Source: Actinoplanes auranticolor (GTDB lineage Bacteria > Actinomycetota > Actinomycetes > Mycobacteriales > Micromonosporaceae). From it: a DNA stretch of 64,000 nt. The DNA lies in contig NZ_BOQL01000066.1 in the NCBI RefSeq assembly GCF_018332655.1, positions 62,001 to 126,000 of the forward strand, in the 5' to 3' direction. Positions 18,741 to 27,696 of the stretch are shown here, piece by piece. The notes under the pieces were generated by a model. It had not been told where the DNA came from, searched no databases, and saw only the letters and a list, made by a program, of their open reading frames with translations. The position numbers and the translations under genes were made by a program. Numbering within the stretch: the stretch's first letter is position 1; every line of letters begins with the position of its first letter.

Positions 18741-20594
18741 ATGGTTCCGCGTACGGGCAGACGGACGGCCCCGCGGGTGCCGATGGCACTGCTGCGGGAC
18801 CGCGGCATGCAGGCGCTGCTGGCCGTCGCTCTGCTCGGCGTCGCCTGGTACGCCTGGCCCCTGGCCGGGCTGCCCGTCCTGATCGCCGGTTACTGGCCGA
18901 TCCAGGTGGCCCTGGACGTCGTGCTGGCCGCCGGCTCGTGGCGGGTCTGGCGGCACCCCGCCGCGTCGGCCACCACGCGCCGGTTCTGGCGGGCGATGAC
19001 GATCGCCGCGGCCCTGTTCACCGTCGGCGACCTCGTGCAGGCCGTGCAGTCGGCGCGCGACCTGACGGTGTCCGGACTGGTCAGCGGCAACGTGCACCTG
19101 GTGTTCATCGTCGCCGGGGTCTCGGTGCCGCTGTGGGCGATGCTGACCCACCCGATCCGGGCCACCGGCCGCCAGCGCCTGGTCTTCTGGCTGGACGCGG
19201 CCACCGTGATGACCGCCGCCGCCGGTTTCATCTGGTCGTTCATGCTCAGCGCGGTGGTCGGCGCCGCCCTGAGCCTGGTGCTGCTCAACGGCGTGCTCGC
19301 GGCCCTCATGCTGATCCTGTTCTTCGGCATCACCAAGCTGATCCTCGGCGGCGAGGCCCCGTTCCGTCCGGTCGCGGCCGGCATCGCCCTGGTCGGCGTG
19401 GCGCTGACCGCGCTCGGCGTCGGCGTCGACGGGCTCGCCGCGAGCGCGAACCCGGCGGTGTTCATGCTGTCGAGCTTCGTCCCCTGCGTGATCATGGCGG
19501 CCTGCCCGCGGGCCCAGGCGGTGGAGATGGGGCTCGCCGCCACCGCCCCGCAGCGCTCGCGGCGGCGGCCGTTCAGCCTGCTGCCGTACGCGGCGGCGCT
19601 GGCCACCTATGCCGCCGGACTGCTCAGCCTGGCCCAGGACGGGCTGTCGGTCCGCAGCTGGGGGCTGGTCCTGGGCTCGCTGCTGGTCACGCTGGTGGTG
19701 CTGGGCCGGCAGATCACCTCGTTCGTCGACAACGCGGTGCTGCTGCGCCGGCTCGGCGAGCAGGAGAGCCGGTTCCGTTCGCTGATCGAGCACTCCTCCG
19801 ACCTGACGGTCATCACCGACCGGCAGGGCCGGATGACGTTCACCAGCCCGGCCGTGACGCGGATGCTGGGGTACGCGCCCGAGGAACTGCTCGGCTCGGG
19901 GCTGCGCGACCTGCTGCATCCCGAGGACGTGCCGGCGGCCGCGGCGGGCGGTTCCTGGCAGGGCCGGGTACGGCACAAGGACGGCTCCTGGCGCTGGCTC
20001 GACGTGGTGGCCACCGACCGCCACGACGACCCGAGCGTGCGCGGGCTCATCTCCAACGCCCGCGACATCACCGACGCCCGTGCCTTCCAGGAGCAGCTGC
20101 ACTTCGAGGCCACCCACGACGCGCTGACCGGCCTGGCCAACCGCACCCTGTTCCACCGCCGGATCGCCGACGCGGCCGGGGTCGCCGACGCCGGGGCGCT
20201 CACCGGGGTGCTGGCCGTCGACCTCGACGACTTCAAAATCATCAACGACACGCTCGGGCACCACGTGGGCGACCGGGTGCTGGTCACCACGGCCGAACGG
20301 CTGCACGGTTGCGTGCGCGCCGGCAGCGACACGGTGGCCCGCCTGGGTGGCGACGAGTTCGCCGTGATCCTGACCGGCACGACGCCGGCCGAGGCCGCGG
20401 CCACCGCGCGCCGGATCGTCGCCACGCTCACCGAGCCGGTCACCGTCGAGGGGCACGTGCTGGTCGTGCGGGCCAGCGTCGGTGTCGCCACCGGCCCCGG
20501 CGGTCGGGCCCGCACGCTGCTGCGCGCGGCCGACGCGGCGATGTACGAGGCGAAGCGCAGCGGCAAGGGCACGATGGCCGTCGCCGGGAGCTGA
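18741..20594 (+). CDS. membrane PAS-GGDEF diguanylate cyclase
   Basis: 617 residues from the ATG at 18741, preceded by GGAGG with 7-nt spacing. About ten membrane helices occupy residues 15-330, then a PAS domain (about 350-460, SDLTVITDRQGRMTFTSPAV) and a C-terminal GGDEF domain with the catalytic LGGDEF and DLDDFKIINDTLGHHVGDRV. The canonical inhibitory RxxD is not in register: the residue three before the aspartate is alanine (RAGSD). It may therefore lack product inhibition, unlike its divergent neighbour. It ends at a strong bidirectional hairpin. Confidence 0.92.
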   Translation: MVPRTGRRTAPRVPMALLRDRGMQALLAVALLGVAWYAWPLAGLPVLIAGYWPIQVALDVVLAAGSWRVWRHPAASATTRRFWRAMTIAAALFTVGDLVQAVQSARDLTVSGLVSGNVHLVFIVAGVSVPLWAMLTHPIRATGRQRLVFWLDAATVMTAAAGFIWSFMLSAVVGAALSLVLLNGVLAALMLILFFGITKLILGGEAPFRPVAAGIALVGVALTALGVGVDGLAASANPAVFMLSSFVPCVIMAACPRAQAVEMGLAATAPQRSRRRPFSLLPYAAALATYAAGLLSLAQDGLSVRSWGLVLGSLLVTLVVLGRQITSFVDNAVLLRRLGEQESRFRSLIEHSSDLTVITDRQGRMTFTSPAVTRMLGYAPEELLGSGLRDLLHPEDVPAAAAGGSWQGRVRHKDGSWRWLDVVATDRHDDPSVRGLISNARDITDARAFQEQLHFEATHDALTGLANRTLFHRRIADAAGVADAGALTGVLAVDLDDFKIINDTLGHHVGDRVLVTTAERLHGCVRAGSDTVARLGGDEFAVILTGTTPAEAAATARRIVATLTEPVTVEGHVLVVRASVGVATGPGGRARTLLRAADAAMYEAKRSGKGTMAVAGS

Positions 20595-20600
20595 ACACGG

Positions 20601-20636
20601 CACGAGCCGCCCGGCAGGCCCGCCGGGCGGCTCGTG
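20601..20636. terminator. bidirectional hairpin terminator
   Basis: Perfect 15-bp stem CACGAGCCGCCCGGC / GCCGGGCGGCTCGTG with a 6-nt loop, placed between the convergent GGDEF and GH26 genes. Confidence 0.85.
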
Positions 20637-20653
20637 AGCACAGTGGACGACGC

Positions 20654-22375
20654 TCAGCGCAGCTTCACGTCGAAGATCTTGTCCGCGGCCAGCGTACGGA
20701 ACGCGCTCAGGGCCGTCTTGGTGCTGTCGATGCTGATGTCCCGGTCGCCCTGGTCGTCGCGCTTGGTGTCGAAGTAGACGATCGCCTTGATACCCGGGCG
20801 CTTCTTGAGCTCGGGCAGCACACTGCGGAAACCGGCGGCCTTGTCGGTGACCTTGCCGACGCGGTGGTAGACGCCCCACTCGGCAACCATGATCGGCTTG
20901 CTCGCGTGCTTGGTGGTGGCCCAGTCGTACCAGCCGAGGCCACCGTTGGCGGGCTTGCGGTCGAGCAGGTCACCGAACATGCCGAAGTGGTAGTAGCCCT
21001 TCTCGGCGCTCACGTACGAGTCCAGGCCCATCCAGTCGACGACGTCGTCACCCGGGTAGAGGTCCTTCCACCACGACTGGGCCATCCACTTCTCGTTGCC
21101 CATGTATGCCATGACGTTGATCGCGTTGGTGACGCCCTTGGCCCGCAGGCGCAGGATCGTGTGGCGGTACATGGCGGCGAAGTCCTTGGCCTCCCAGCCC
21201 GAGCCGGCCTTGGCCACGACGTCGTTCTCCGGCTCGTGGTTGAGCACGAGGAAGAACTTCTCCGGGAAGCTGGTCTTGATCCGGGCGGCGAACCGGTCGA
21301 TACGGGCGTCCTGCTCACCCTTGGCGACCTTGGCCCAGCTCGAGCCGTACGCGATCTTCCAGTTCAGCAGCAGCACGCGCGGCTTGGCGGCGTCGCGGGC
21401 CATGGCCATCTCGGACTTGGTCGGGAACGGCTCGTCACCCTTGTGGTACGCGTGGAAGATGCTCGCGGTGCGGCCGCTGAGCTTCTCCCAGTCCTTGAGC
21501 GCCTGGTCGCGCGGCGCGTCGGTGAAGCCACCGGCGGCGGCACCCCACAGCACGCCGCAGCTCGGCACGAGCTTGGCACCGGTGACGCAGTCACCCTTGG
21601 GCGGGTCGACCGGGGCGGGCTGCGTGGGGGTGGTCTGGGTGGGGGCGGGCTGGGTCGGCTCCGGCTGGGTGGGGGCGCTCTGGGTGGGGACGGGCTGGCT
21701 GGGGGCGGGCTGGGCCGGGGCGGGGGTCGTGGGCTCGGCGGCCGGCGGCGGCATGTCCTCGTCCTCGATCGGCGTGGCCGGCGGCACGGCGGGGGCCGAC
21801 TGCCCGCCCGCGGTGGTCACCGTCAGCACCGGGCCGCCCCACTTACCCTCGGCGGAGCGCAGCCGGGTGACCGCGTTGGACGCCGACGACCGGACGGCGA
21901 AGGAGTAGGTGCCCGGGCCGGTGACCGCGGCGCCGAGGTCGAAGGACAGCTCCTCCGCGCCGGCGGCCGGGGTGACGGACGCGACGACCGCACCGAGCGC
22001 GGGGGCGTTGCCGGACGTGAGCGTCTGCTCGGTCCACGCGTTACCGGCGACCCGGCTCACCGAGACCTTGCCGGTGACGTCGCCGACGGTGATCAGCCGC
22101 AGCCGGGCCCCGGTGACCTGGGTACCGGCCGGGACCAGGAACTTCAGGAAGGCGATCTTGGCGTCGCCGTCGAGGCGGCCGATCGACAGCTTGTCCTCGG
22201 CGCCGAAGGTGGCGTCCTTGCGGCCGCTGGACACGTACGTGTCGTCACCGGCGGTGAGCTTCAGCTCCGGAGCGGCGGCGGCCGCCGCGGGCGCCGTGGC
22301 GACCAGCGCGGTGCCGGCACCGGCCACCAGAGCGGCCAGGGCGGTCACGGACTTCTGCAGCTTCTTGCGACGCAA
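20654..22375 (-). CDS. secreted GH26-like glycosidase with N-terminal DNRLRE/CBM96-type domain
   Basis: 573 residues from a TTG at 22375, preferred because GGGGGAG lies exactly 7 nt upstream; an ATG at 22393 is the alternative. A signal peptide (RRKKLQKS basic region, hydrophobic core, cleavage after about residue 33 in an alanine run) is followed by a beta-sandwich DNRLRE-type carbohydrate-binding domain (about 35-190), a Pro/Thr/Gln linker, and a GH26-like (beta/alpha)8 domain. LVLNHEPEND contains the likely acid/base glutamate and IMVAEWGVYHR the nucleophile. GH26 enzymes cut beta-mannan or related beta-glycans; substrate is not certain. Confidence 0.85.
   Translation of the reverse strand: MRRKKLQKSVTALAALVAGAGTALVATAPAAAAAAPELKLTAGDDTYVSSGRKDATFGAEDKLSIGRLDGDAKIAFLKFLVPAGTQVTGARLRLITVGDVTGKVSVSRVAGNAWTEQTLTSGNAPALGAVVASVTPAAGAEELSFDLGAAVTGPGTYSFAVRSSASNAVTRLRSAEGKWGGPVLTVTTAGGQSAPAVPPATPIEDEDMPPPAAEPTTPAPAQPAPSQPVPTQSAPTQPEPTQPAPTQTTPTQPAPVDPPKGDCVTGAKLVPSCGVLWGAAAGGFTDAPRDQALKDWEKLSGRTASIFHAYHKGDEPFPTKSEMAMARDAAKPRVLLLNWKIAYGSSWAKVAKGEQDARIDRFAARIKTSFPEKFFLVLNHEPENDVVAKAGSGWEAKDFAAMYRHTILRLRAKGVTNAINVMAYMGNEKWMAQSWWKDLYPGDDVVDWMGLDSYVSAEKGYYHFGMFGDLLDRKPANGGLGWYDWATTKHASKPIMVAEWGVYHRVGKVTDKAAGFRSVLPELKKRPGIKAIVYFDTKRDDQGDRDISIDSTKTALSAFRTLAADKIFDVKLR
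21604..21751 (-). repeat. tandem PTQ-type linker repeat in the GH26 gene
   Basis: Short imperfect repeats encoding PTQxAP/PTQPEP units form the interdomain linker. The DNA repeats are coding, likely slippage-prone, and typical of secreted actinobacterial glycosidases. Confidence 0.8.
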
Positions 22376-22636
22376 TTCGGATCTCCCCCGCATGTGTCCG
22401 ACCGCGTCTCGGCCGGGCATGCAGCAAAGATTCCGGGGCGTTCGGTGCGCGCACCGTGCCCGTGCGGGTGCCGGCCGGTTGCGAACGAGCCGAACGGCGG
22501 GACTTGAGGATTCCGCGGACCGGCCCCCGCGCAATCCGCCCCGGGCCGACCTATGCTCCGGCAGGTGATCATCGTCCGTTCGGACCGGGCCGGCGCCAGC
22601 CCCGCCGGCCGCGGCCCACGAGCCTGAGGAGCGCCG

Positions 22637-23884
22637 GTGTCCGTCGTTGATCTCGCCCTGCAAGCCGCCCCCGTCATCGACGGGCACAACGACCTGCCGA
22701 TGGCGCTGCGTGAGCGCGCCGGCTACCGCGTCGACGGCCTGGCCGCGGGCCGGCCCGAGTTCCACACCGACATCGCCCGGCTGCGCGCCGGCGGGGTCGG
22801 CGGCCAGTTCTGGTCCGTGTACGTGCCCTCGGATCTCAGTGAACCCGAGGCGGTGGCGGCGACCATGGAGCAGATCGACGCGGTGTACCGGCTCGTTGCC
22901 GCGTACCCGCGGGACCTGGCCATCGCGTACTCGGCCGCCGACGTGGAGGCGGCTCAGCGCGGGGGCCGGATCGCCTCACTGATCGGCATCGAGGGCGGGC
23001 ACAGCCTGGCCACCTCGCTCGGCGTGCTGCGGGCCTTCGCGCGCCTCGGGGTGCGCTACGTGACGCTGACCCACAACCACAACACGTCGTGGGCGGACTC
23101 GGCCGCAGACGTTCCGGGGGTCGGCGGGCTGGACGACGACGGCCGGGCCATCGTGGCGGAGATGCAGCGCATCGGCGTCCTGGTGGACCTCTCCCACGTC
23201 GCCGCCACCACCATGCACGCGGCGCTGGAGGTGGCCACCGCCCCGGTGATCTTCAGCCACTCGTCGGCCCGGGCCGTCACCGGCCACCGGCGCAACGTCG
23301 CCGACGATGTCCTGGTCAAGCTGCGGGACAACGGCGGCGTGTGCATGGTCGCGTTCGTACCGGTCTTCGTCTCGGAGCAGGTCGCGGCCTGGAGCGCCGC
23401 GGCCGACGCGGAGTGGGAACGGCTCGGGCTGCCGGCCGGGAAGGCTCCCTGGCCCAGCGCTCCCCGGCCCGGCGCTCCCCGATCGGGCCCCGAGGCCGGG
23501 CCGGTCCCGACGGCCGGTGGCGGATCGTTCGGCACAGCCCTGCCCGGTGGTGACGTTCCGCCGCCGAAGCCGTTCCGGGCCTGGCTGGCCGCCCATCCCC
23601 GGCCGGAGGCGACGATCGCGCAGGTGGCCGACCACGTGGAGCACGTGCGGGCGGTGGCCGGGGTGGATCACGTGGGGCTGGGCGGGGACTACGACGGATG
23701 CGACCGGCTGCCGGTCGGGCTCGAGGACGTGACGGGGTACCCGCGGCTGCTGGCCGAGCTGGCCGGGCGGGGCTGGAGCCAGGGGGACCTGGAGAAGCTG
23801 ACCGGGCGCAACGTGCTGCGGGTCCTGCGGGACACCGAGGCGGCGGCCGAGGAGCCGTTGTGGCCGCTCTCCCCCGCCCGGTAG
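22637..23884 (+). CDS. membrane dipeptidase (peptidase family M19)
   Basis: 415 residues from a GTG with a GAGGAG-type site upstream. It hydrolyses dipeptides, often with a D-residue at the C-terminal side, using two zinc ions. Ligands are visible: IDGHNDL (His17, Asp19), the IGIEGGHS glutamate, VIFSHSSARA histidine, and HVGLGGDYDG aspartate. There is no signal peptide despite the family name, so it is probably cytosolic. An unusual Pro/Gly/Ala-rich insertion of about 50 residues (about 272-318) lies before the last metal-binding part and makes the protein longer than usual. Confidence 0.92.
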   Translation: MSVVDLALQAAPVIDGHNDLPMALRERAGYRVDGLAAGRPEFHTDIARLRAGGVGGQFWSVYVPSDLSEPEAVAATMEQIDAVYRLVAAYPRDLAIAYSAADVEAAQRGGRIASLIGIEGGHSLATSLGVLRAFARLGVRYVTLTHNHNTSWADSAADVPGVGGLDDDGRAIVAEMQRIGVLVDLSHVAATTMHAALEVATAPVIFSHSSARAVTGHRRNVADDVLVKLRDNGGVCMVAFVPVFVSEQVAAWSAAADAEWERLGLPAGKAPWPSAPRPGAPRSGPEAGPVPTAGGGSFGTALPGGDVPPPKPFRAWLAAHPRPEATIAQVADHVEHVRAVAGVDHVGLGGDYDGCDRLPVGLEDVTGYPRLLAELAGRGWSQGDLEKLTGRNVLRVLRDTEAAAEEPLWPLSPAR

Positions 23885-24018
23885 CAGAGCAGCGCCTCGG
23901 CCGAAGGGTGGAGCCGGCCGGAGTGGATCTCCGGCCGGCGCCGGATACCCGTGGCTGACGCCGCCCGCGACGCTCCCTGGGTGCCGCGCACCGCGGCGCG
24001 GACACGGGGAGAACGATC

Positions 24019-24888
24019 ATGGCAGCGAGTGTTCGGATCATGCGGCCCAGCCGCCGCGCCGTGCTGCGCGGCGGGCTGCTGGCCCTCGCCGGCGCCGGGG
24101 CGGGCGCGCTGGGCGCGAGCGGGTTACCGCGCTGGTGCGGCTGGGACCGGCCCCCGCTCGGTGGCGGCTACGCGGCGGCCGCGGACACCCCGGCCGCGGC
24201 CCGGCACGCTGACGTGACCGTGCGGTACTACGCCGAGACCAGCGAACCGCTGGTGGCGTTCACCTTCGACGACGGCCCGGGGCCGCGGTGGACGCCGATG
24301 GTGCTGGACACGCTGGAGGCGGCCGGGGTGCCCGCCACGTTCTTCATGGTCGGGCGGCACCTGCGCGAGCACGCCGGGCTGGTCCGGGGGCGGCTGGGCG
24401 CGCACGAGGTCGGCAACCACTCCTGGTCGCACGACGACCTGGCCACCCTCGACCTGGCCGGGGTCACCGACGAGCTGACCCGGACCCACGAGGTGATCCA
24501 CGAGGTCACCGGCCGGGCGCCGGGCCTGATGCGGCCGCCGTACGGGCACCTGGGCGGCTCGACGCTGCTGGCGGCCGACTCGCTGGGCTACGACATCGTG
24601 CTGTGGTCGCAGCAGATGCGCGAACGGGCCTTCGCCGCCGACCCGGACGCCCAGGTCCGCGCGATCGTCGACGCGGTCCGCCCGGGCGACATCGTGCTGG
24701 CCCACGACGTCGGCGCGGACCGGCGGCTGGTGGCCCTGCGCCGGCTCGGGGCCATGATCGACGGGCTGCGCGAGCGGGGCTTCCGCTTCGCGACGGTCTC
24801 CCAGCTCGTCGCGGCGGCGGCCGTCGCCCCGCGGCCGATCGCGGCGGATCCCGTCCGGGCCGTCAGTCGCGGCCCTGCCAGGTCGTGA
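24019..24888 (+). CDS. secreted polysaccharide deacetylase (NodB homology)
   Basis: 289 residues with a Tat-like N-terminus (SRRAVLRGG followed by an alanine-rich hydrophobic segment). All NodB motifs are present: TFDDGPGP (motif 1 with catalytic and metal aspartates), NHSWSHDDL (motif 2 with the HxxxH metal histidines), RPPYG (motif 3) and DIVLAHD (motif 5 histidine). It should remove N-acetyl groups from chitin, peptidoglycan or another exopolysaccharide outside the cell. Its 3' end overlaps the convergent VOC gene by 26 bp. Confidence 0.9.
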   Translation: MAASVRIMRPSRRAVLRGGLLALAGAGAGALGASGLPRWCGWDRPPLGGGYAAAADTPAAARHADVTVRYYAETSEPLVAFTFDDGPGPRWTPMVLDTLEAAGVPATFFMVGRHLREHAGLVRGRLGAHEVGNHSWSHDDLATLDLAGVTDELTRTHEVIHEVTGRAPGLMRPPYGHLGGSTLLAADSLGYDIVLWSQQMRERAFAADPDAQVRAIVDAVRPGDIVLAHDVGADRRLVALRRLGAMIDGLRERGFRFATVSQLVAAAAVAPRPIAADPVRAVSRGPARS

Positions 24889-25567
24889 CGCAGGCTTCGT
24901 TGTCCTCGCAGTCGGCCAGGATCCAGAAGGACGGCGCCCGGGTCTCGGACAGCAGAGTGCCGCCCGCGCCGAGGGCGGCCCGGATCCGCTGCGGCGCCTC
25001 GTCGTGCGGCACCGAGACGTCCAGGTGCAGCCGGTTGCGCTGGGCTCGCGGGCCGCTCAGCTGCTGGAACCAGATCGCCGGGCCCTGGGCGAGCGGGTCC
25101 ACGATCGGGTCGCCCGGGCCGCCGCCGCCCGGCTCGTCGGCGTAACCGAGCACGGCTTTCCAGAACGGCCGGATCTCCGCGATGTCCAGCGCGTCGATGG
25201 CGATCTCCAGGGCCTGCACCGACCGCCGGCCGTCGGCGTCCGGCTCCAGCGGCAGGCCCATCTCCGCCGCGGCGGTGGCTATCGTGCGGGCGTGGGTGAG
25301 TTCCCGCCCGGTCAGCCCGGCCGGGTCGGGCGGATGCAGGACCAGTTCCAGCCGGCCGGGACGCAGATCGAGGCGCAGGCACCCGTCAGCGGCGGTGCCG
25401 CAGGCCCGGATCAGCTCGGTGGCGACCTCGGCGACCTGCCACAGCGGGCCGAGCCGGATCGAGGCGCGCAGGGTGCCCAGGACGTACCGCCAGCCCAGGT
25501 CGCCGACCGCCGCCGTGATGTGGCCCGCGCTGAGCACGACGTCGTCGTCGCTCGTCTCCCTGGTCAT
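24863..25567 (-). CDS. VOC family protein with N-terminal pterin-dehydratase-like domain
   Basis: 234 residues. The C-terminal half (about 115-234) is a glyoxalase/VOC fold: LEIAIDALDIAEIRPFWKAVLGY, GPAIWFQQL, NRLHLDVSVPHDEA and FWILADCEDNEACV. The N-terminal half (LELVLHPPDPAGLTGRELTH and AAAEMGLPL) resembles 4a-hydroxytetrahydrobiopterin dehydratase but without a convincing catalytic histidine set. Such fusions recur in actinobacteria and their reaction is not known. It is tail-to-tail with the deacetylase gene. Confidence 0.75.
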   Translation of the reverse strand: MTRETSDDDVVLSAGHITAAVGDLGWRYVLGTLRASIRLGPLWQVAEVATELIRACGTAADGCLRLDLRPGRLELVLHPPDPAGLTGRELTHARTIATAAAEMGLPLEPDADGRRSVQALEIAIDALDIAEIRPFWKAVLGYADEPGGGGPGDPIVDPLAQGPAIWFQQLSGPRAQRNRLHLDVSVPHDEAPQRIRAALGAGGTLLSETRAPSFWILADCEDNEACVTTWQGRD

Positions 25568-25693
25568 CCCGGCATGCTCTCATCCCGGCCGGTCGCCCCG
25601 GGGCCGGACCCGGGCCGCGGTCAGCCCGGCTCGCACCAGCCGGCATCGGTCCGGACCGGGTCCGGTCCGGGCCGGCAGCCGGCCGGACCGCGG

Positions 25694-26353
25694 TCAGACC
25701 AGGCCGGCGTCGTGCACGAGCAGGGCGATCTGGACCCGGTTGTTCAGGTTGAGCTTGACCAGCAGGCGGGAGACGTGCGCCTTCACCGTCGCGACGCTCA
25801 TGAACAGTTCGGTGGCGATCTCGGCGTTGGCGCGGCCCCGGCCGAGCAGCAGGGCGACCTCGCGTTCGCGCTCGCTCAACTGTTCGAGGGCGGTCAGGGC
25901 CTGCTGCCGTCCGCCGTTGACCTCCGGCGCCGCCACGTGGGCGATCAGCCGGCGGGTCACCGCCGGTGACAGCATCGCCTCGCCGTGCGCCACCCGGCGT
26001 ACCGCGTGCAGGATCTCCACCGGCGGGGTGTCCTTGAGCAGGAAGCCGCTGGCGCCGGCCCGCAGGGCCCGCAGCACGAACTCGTCGGCGTCGAAGGTGG
26101 TCAGCACGATGACCTCCGGGGCGCTCGGGCGCCGGCGCAGCGACTCGGTCGCGGCCAGGCCGTCGACCCGGGGCATGCGGATGTCCATCAGCACGACGTC
26201 GGGGCGGTGGGTGGCCACCGCCGCCGGGACCTCGCTGCCGTCGGCGGCCTCGCCCACGACGGTGATGTCGTCGGCCCCGGACAGGATCATCGTCAGCCCG
26301 GCCCGGACCAGGGCGTCGTCGTCGACGATCAGCACGCGCAGCGGTGCGGTCAC
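25694..26353 (-). CDS. NarL/LuxR-family response regulator
   Basis: 219 residues from a GTG overlapping the histidine kinase stop by 4 bp. The receiver domain has the phospho-acceptor in VVLMDIRMPRVDG (Asp about 54), the switch threonine in VIVLTTFDADE and the lysine in GFLLKDTPP. The C-terminal LuxR-type HTH is LSEREREVALLLGRG followed by VATVKAHVSRLLVKLNLNNR. Together with the kinase it forms a complete two-component system. A DevR-like box lies upstream of the operon and again upstream of the neighbouring formate/nitrite channel gene. Confidence 0.93.
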   Translation of the reverse strand: MTAPLRVLIVDDDALVRAGLTMILSGADDITVVGEAADGSEVPAAVATHRPDVVLMDIRMPRVDGLAATESLRRRPSAPEVIVLTTFDADEFVLRALRAGASGFLLKDTPPVEILHAVRRVAHGEAMLSPAVTRRLIAHVAAPEVNGGRQQALTALEQLSEREREVALLLGRGRANAEIATELFMSVATVKAHVSRLLVKLNLNNRVQIALLVHDAGLV

Positions 26354-27618
26354 TGCGCCACTCCCGGCTGGCCCCACGGCAGCCACGCGGTCAGGCTGAA
26401 CTCGCCGTCGGCGCCGCGCCCGGAGGTGAGCCGGCCGCCGGCCAGGGTGGCCCGCTCGGCCAGCCCGACCAGGCCGGTCCCGGTGCCCGGGATCGTCACG
26501 GCCGGCCGCGCGCCGACCGGCGCCGGGTTGCGGATGTCGATGGTCAGGCCGGTGCCGGGCGTGCCGGCCACACAGACCCGTACGGTCGTGCCGGGCGCGT
26601 GCTTGCGGGCGTTGGTGAGACCCTCCTGCACGATCCGGTACGCCGCCCGCCCGGTCCCGGCCGGCACCGTGGCCGCGTCGTCGACCTGCAGTTCGAGGCG
26701 TACCCGGACACCGGCCGCCCGGGACTCGTCGGCGAGCGCGGGCAGCTCTCCCAGAGTGGGCTGGGGGCGTTCGGGGGTGTCGTCGGAGGCCGGCTCGCGC
26801 AGCACGCCGATGACCTCGCGCAGGTCCTGCAGAGCCTGGTGGGCGCTGGCCCGGATCACCCCGGCGGCCCCCGCGACCTCGGCCGGAGCGGCGCTCGGGT
26901 GGATCTCCAGCGCGCCGGCGTGCAGGCTCAGCAGCGAGATCCGGTGGGCGAGCACGTCGTGCATCTCCCGGGCGATGCGGGTGCGTTCCATCGCGCGGGC
27001 CTGGCTGACCCGCAGCTGCTGCTCGGACTCGGCCCGCTCGGCGCGGTCCCGCAACGACATCACCAGCTGCCGGCGGGAACGGACGACCATCCCCCACAGC
27101 AGCGTGATGGCCAGGAACACCGTGCTCCAGGCGAGCGACTCGGCGAAGCTGACGCCCTCCTCCGGGCGCAGCTGGGCGAAGACCGCGTTTCCCGCCAGCG
27201 AAGCGACGGCGATCACCGCTGTCACCCCGAACCGGCGGTGCACCGCCAGCGTGAAGATGATGATCATGCCGGCGATGGCGCCCGCGATGGAGAAGGTCCC
27301 GCTCACCGTCGCGAGCACGGCGAGCTGCACCGGGAACCGGCGGCGCCACCACAGCGCAGTGGTGAGGGCCGCGCCGGCGAGAAGATCCGCCCAGGCCAGC
27401 CAGACCGGGGTGTCGGTCCACTGCGGCACGATGTCGGGCTCCGGCTGGAGCAGATCGAGGCCCGCCACCAGGGTCCAGGCCAGGGCGACGAGGAAACAGA
27501 GCGAATCCACGACCCAGTCGCGGGTCGAGCGGCGCGCGCCCGGGCGCTCGGCGGTCTCCCACAATTCGGCCGGCTGCAGCCACCGGTACTCCGGCGTCCT
27601 GCGGCCGGCCGGTGACAC
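26350..27618 (-). CDS. membrane sensor histidine kinase (HisKA_3 type)
   Basis: 422 residues from the GTG at 27618, chosen because GGGGGAG sits 6 nt upstream; an upstream ATG at 27642 would overlap the predicted promoter. Five or six membrane helices (about residues 30-170) are followed by the dimerisation helix with MERTRIAREMHDVLAHRISL (phospho-accepting histidine) and an HATPase domain (EGLTNARKHAPG, then GTGLVGLAERATLAGG). It has no GAF or PAS sensor, so it is not a DosS-type haem kinase; the stimulus is probably sensed in the membrane. It is translationally coupled to its response regulator. Confidence 0.9.
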   Translation of the reverse strand: MSPAGRRTPEYRWLQPAELWETAERPGARRSTRDWVVDSLCFLVALAWTLVAGLDLLQPEPDIVPQWTDTPVWLAWADLLAGAALTTALWWRRRFPVQLAVLATVSGTFSIAGAIAGMIIIFTLAVHRRFGVTAVIAVASLAGNAVFAQLRPEEGVSFAESLAWSTVFLAITLLWGMVVRSRRQLVMSLRDRAERAESEQQLRVSQARAMERTRIAREMHDVLAHRISLLSLHAGALEIHPSAAPAEVAGAAGVIRASAHQALQDLREVIGVLREPASDDTPERPQPTLGELPALADESRAAGVRVRLELQVDDAATVPAGTGRAAYRIVQEGLTNARKHAPGTTVRVCVAGTPGTGLTIDIRNPAPVGARPAVTIPGTGTGLVGLAERATLAGGRLTSGRGADGEFSLTAWLPWGQPGVAQ

Positions 27619-27668
27619 CGTCAGCTCCCCCACGGCCGTCATGCTACGGGTGGGCGGGCACCGGCCGA

Positions 27669-27683
27669 TACCGACCAAAGTCG
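27669..27683 (-). promoter_or_regulatory. DevR/DosR-like box upstream of the two-component operon
   Basis: On the sense strand the 15-mer reads CGACTTTGGTCGGTA and is repeated exactly upstream of the formate/nitrite channel gene. It resembles the GGGACTTT-N-G-N-CCC core of mycobacterial and streptomycete DevR boxes. It lies about 30 bp upstream of a TAGCAT -10-like element (27646-27641), the position expected for an activator overlapping the -35 region. Confidence 0.6.
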
Positions 27684-27696
27684 AACCCTGCCGGGC

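Noticed and set aside
21604..21751. Possible CRISPR or minisatellite array
   Set aside because: The short imperfect repeats keep frame and encode a Pro/Thr/Gln interdomain linker. There are no spacer units or cas genes.
22376..22636. Possible c-di-GMP or other riboswitch in the GH26/dipeptidase divergent gap
   Set aside because: I looked for GEMM-type and GNRA-rich conserved elements in both directions and found none convincing; only ordinary promoter-length sequence and ribosome binding sites.
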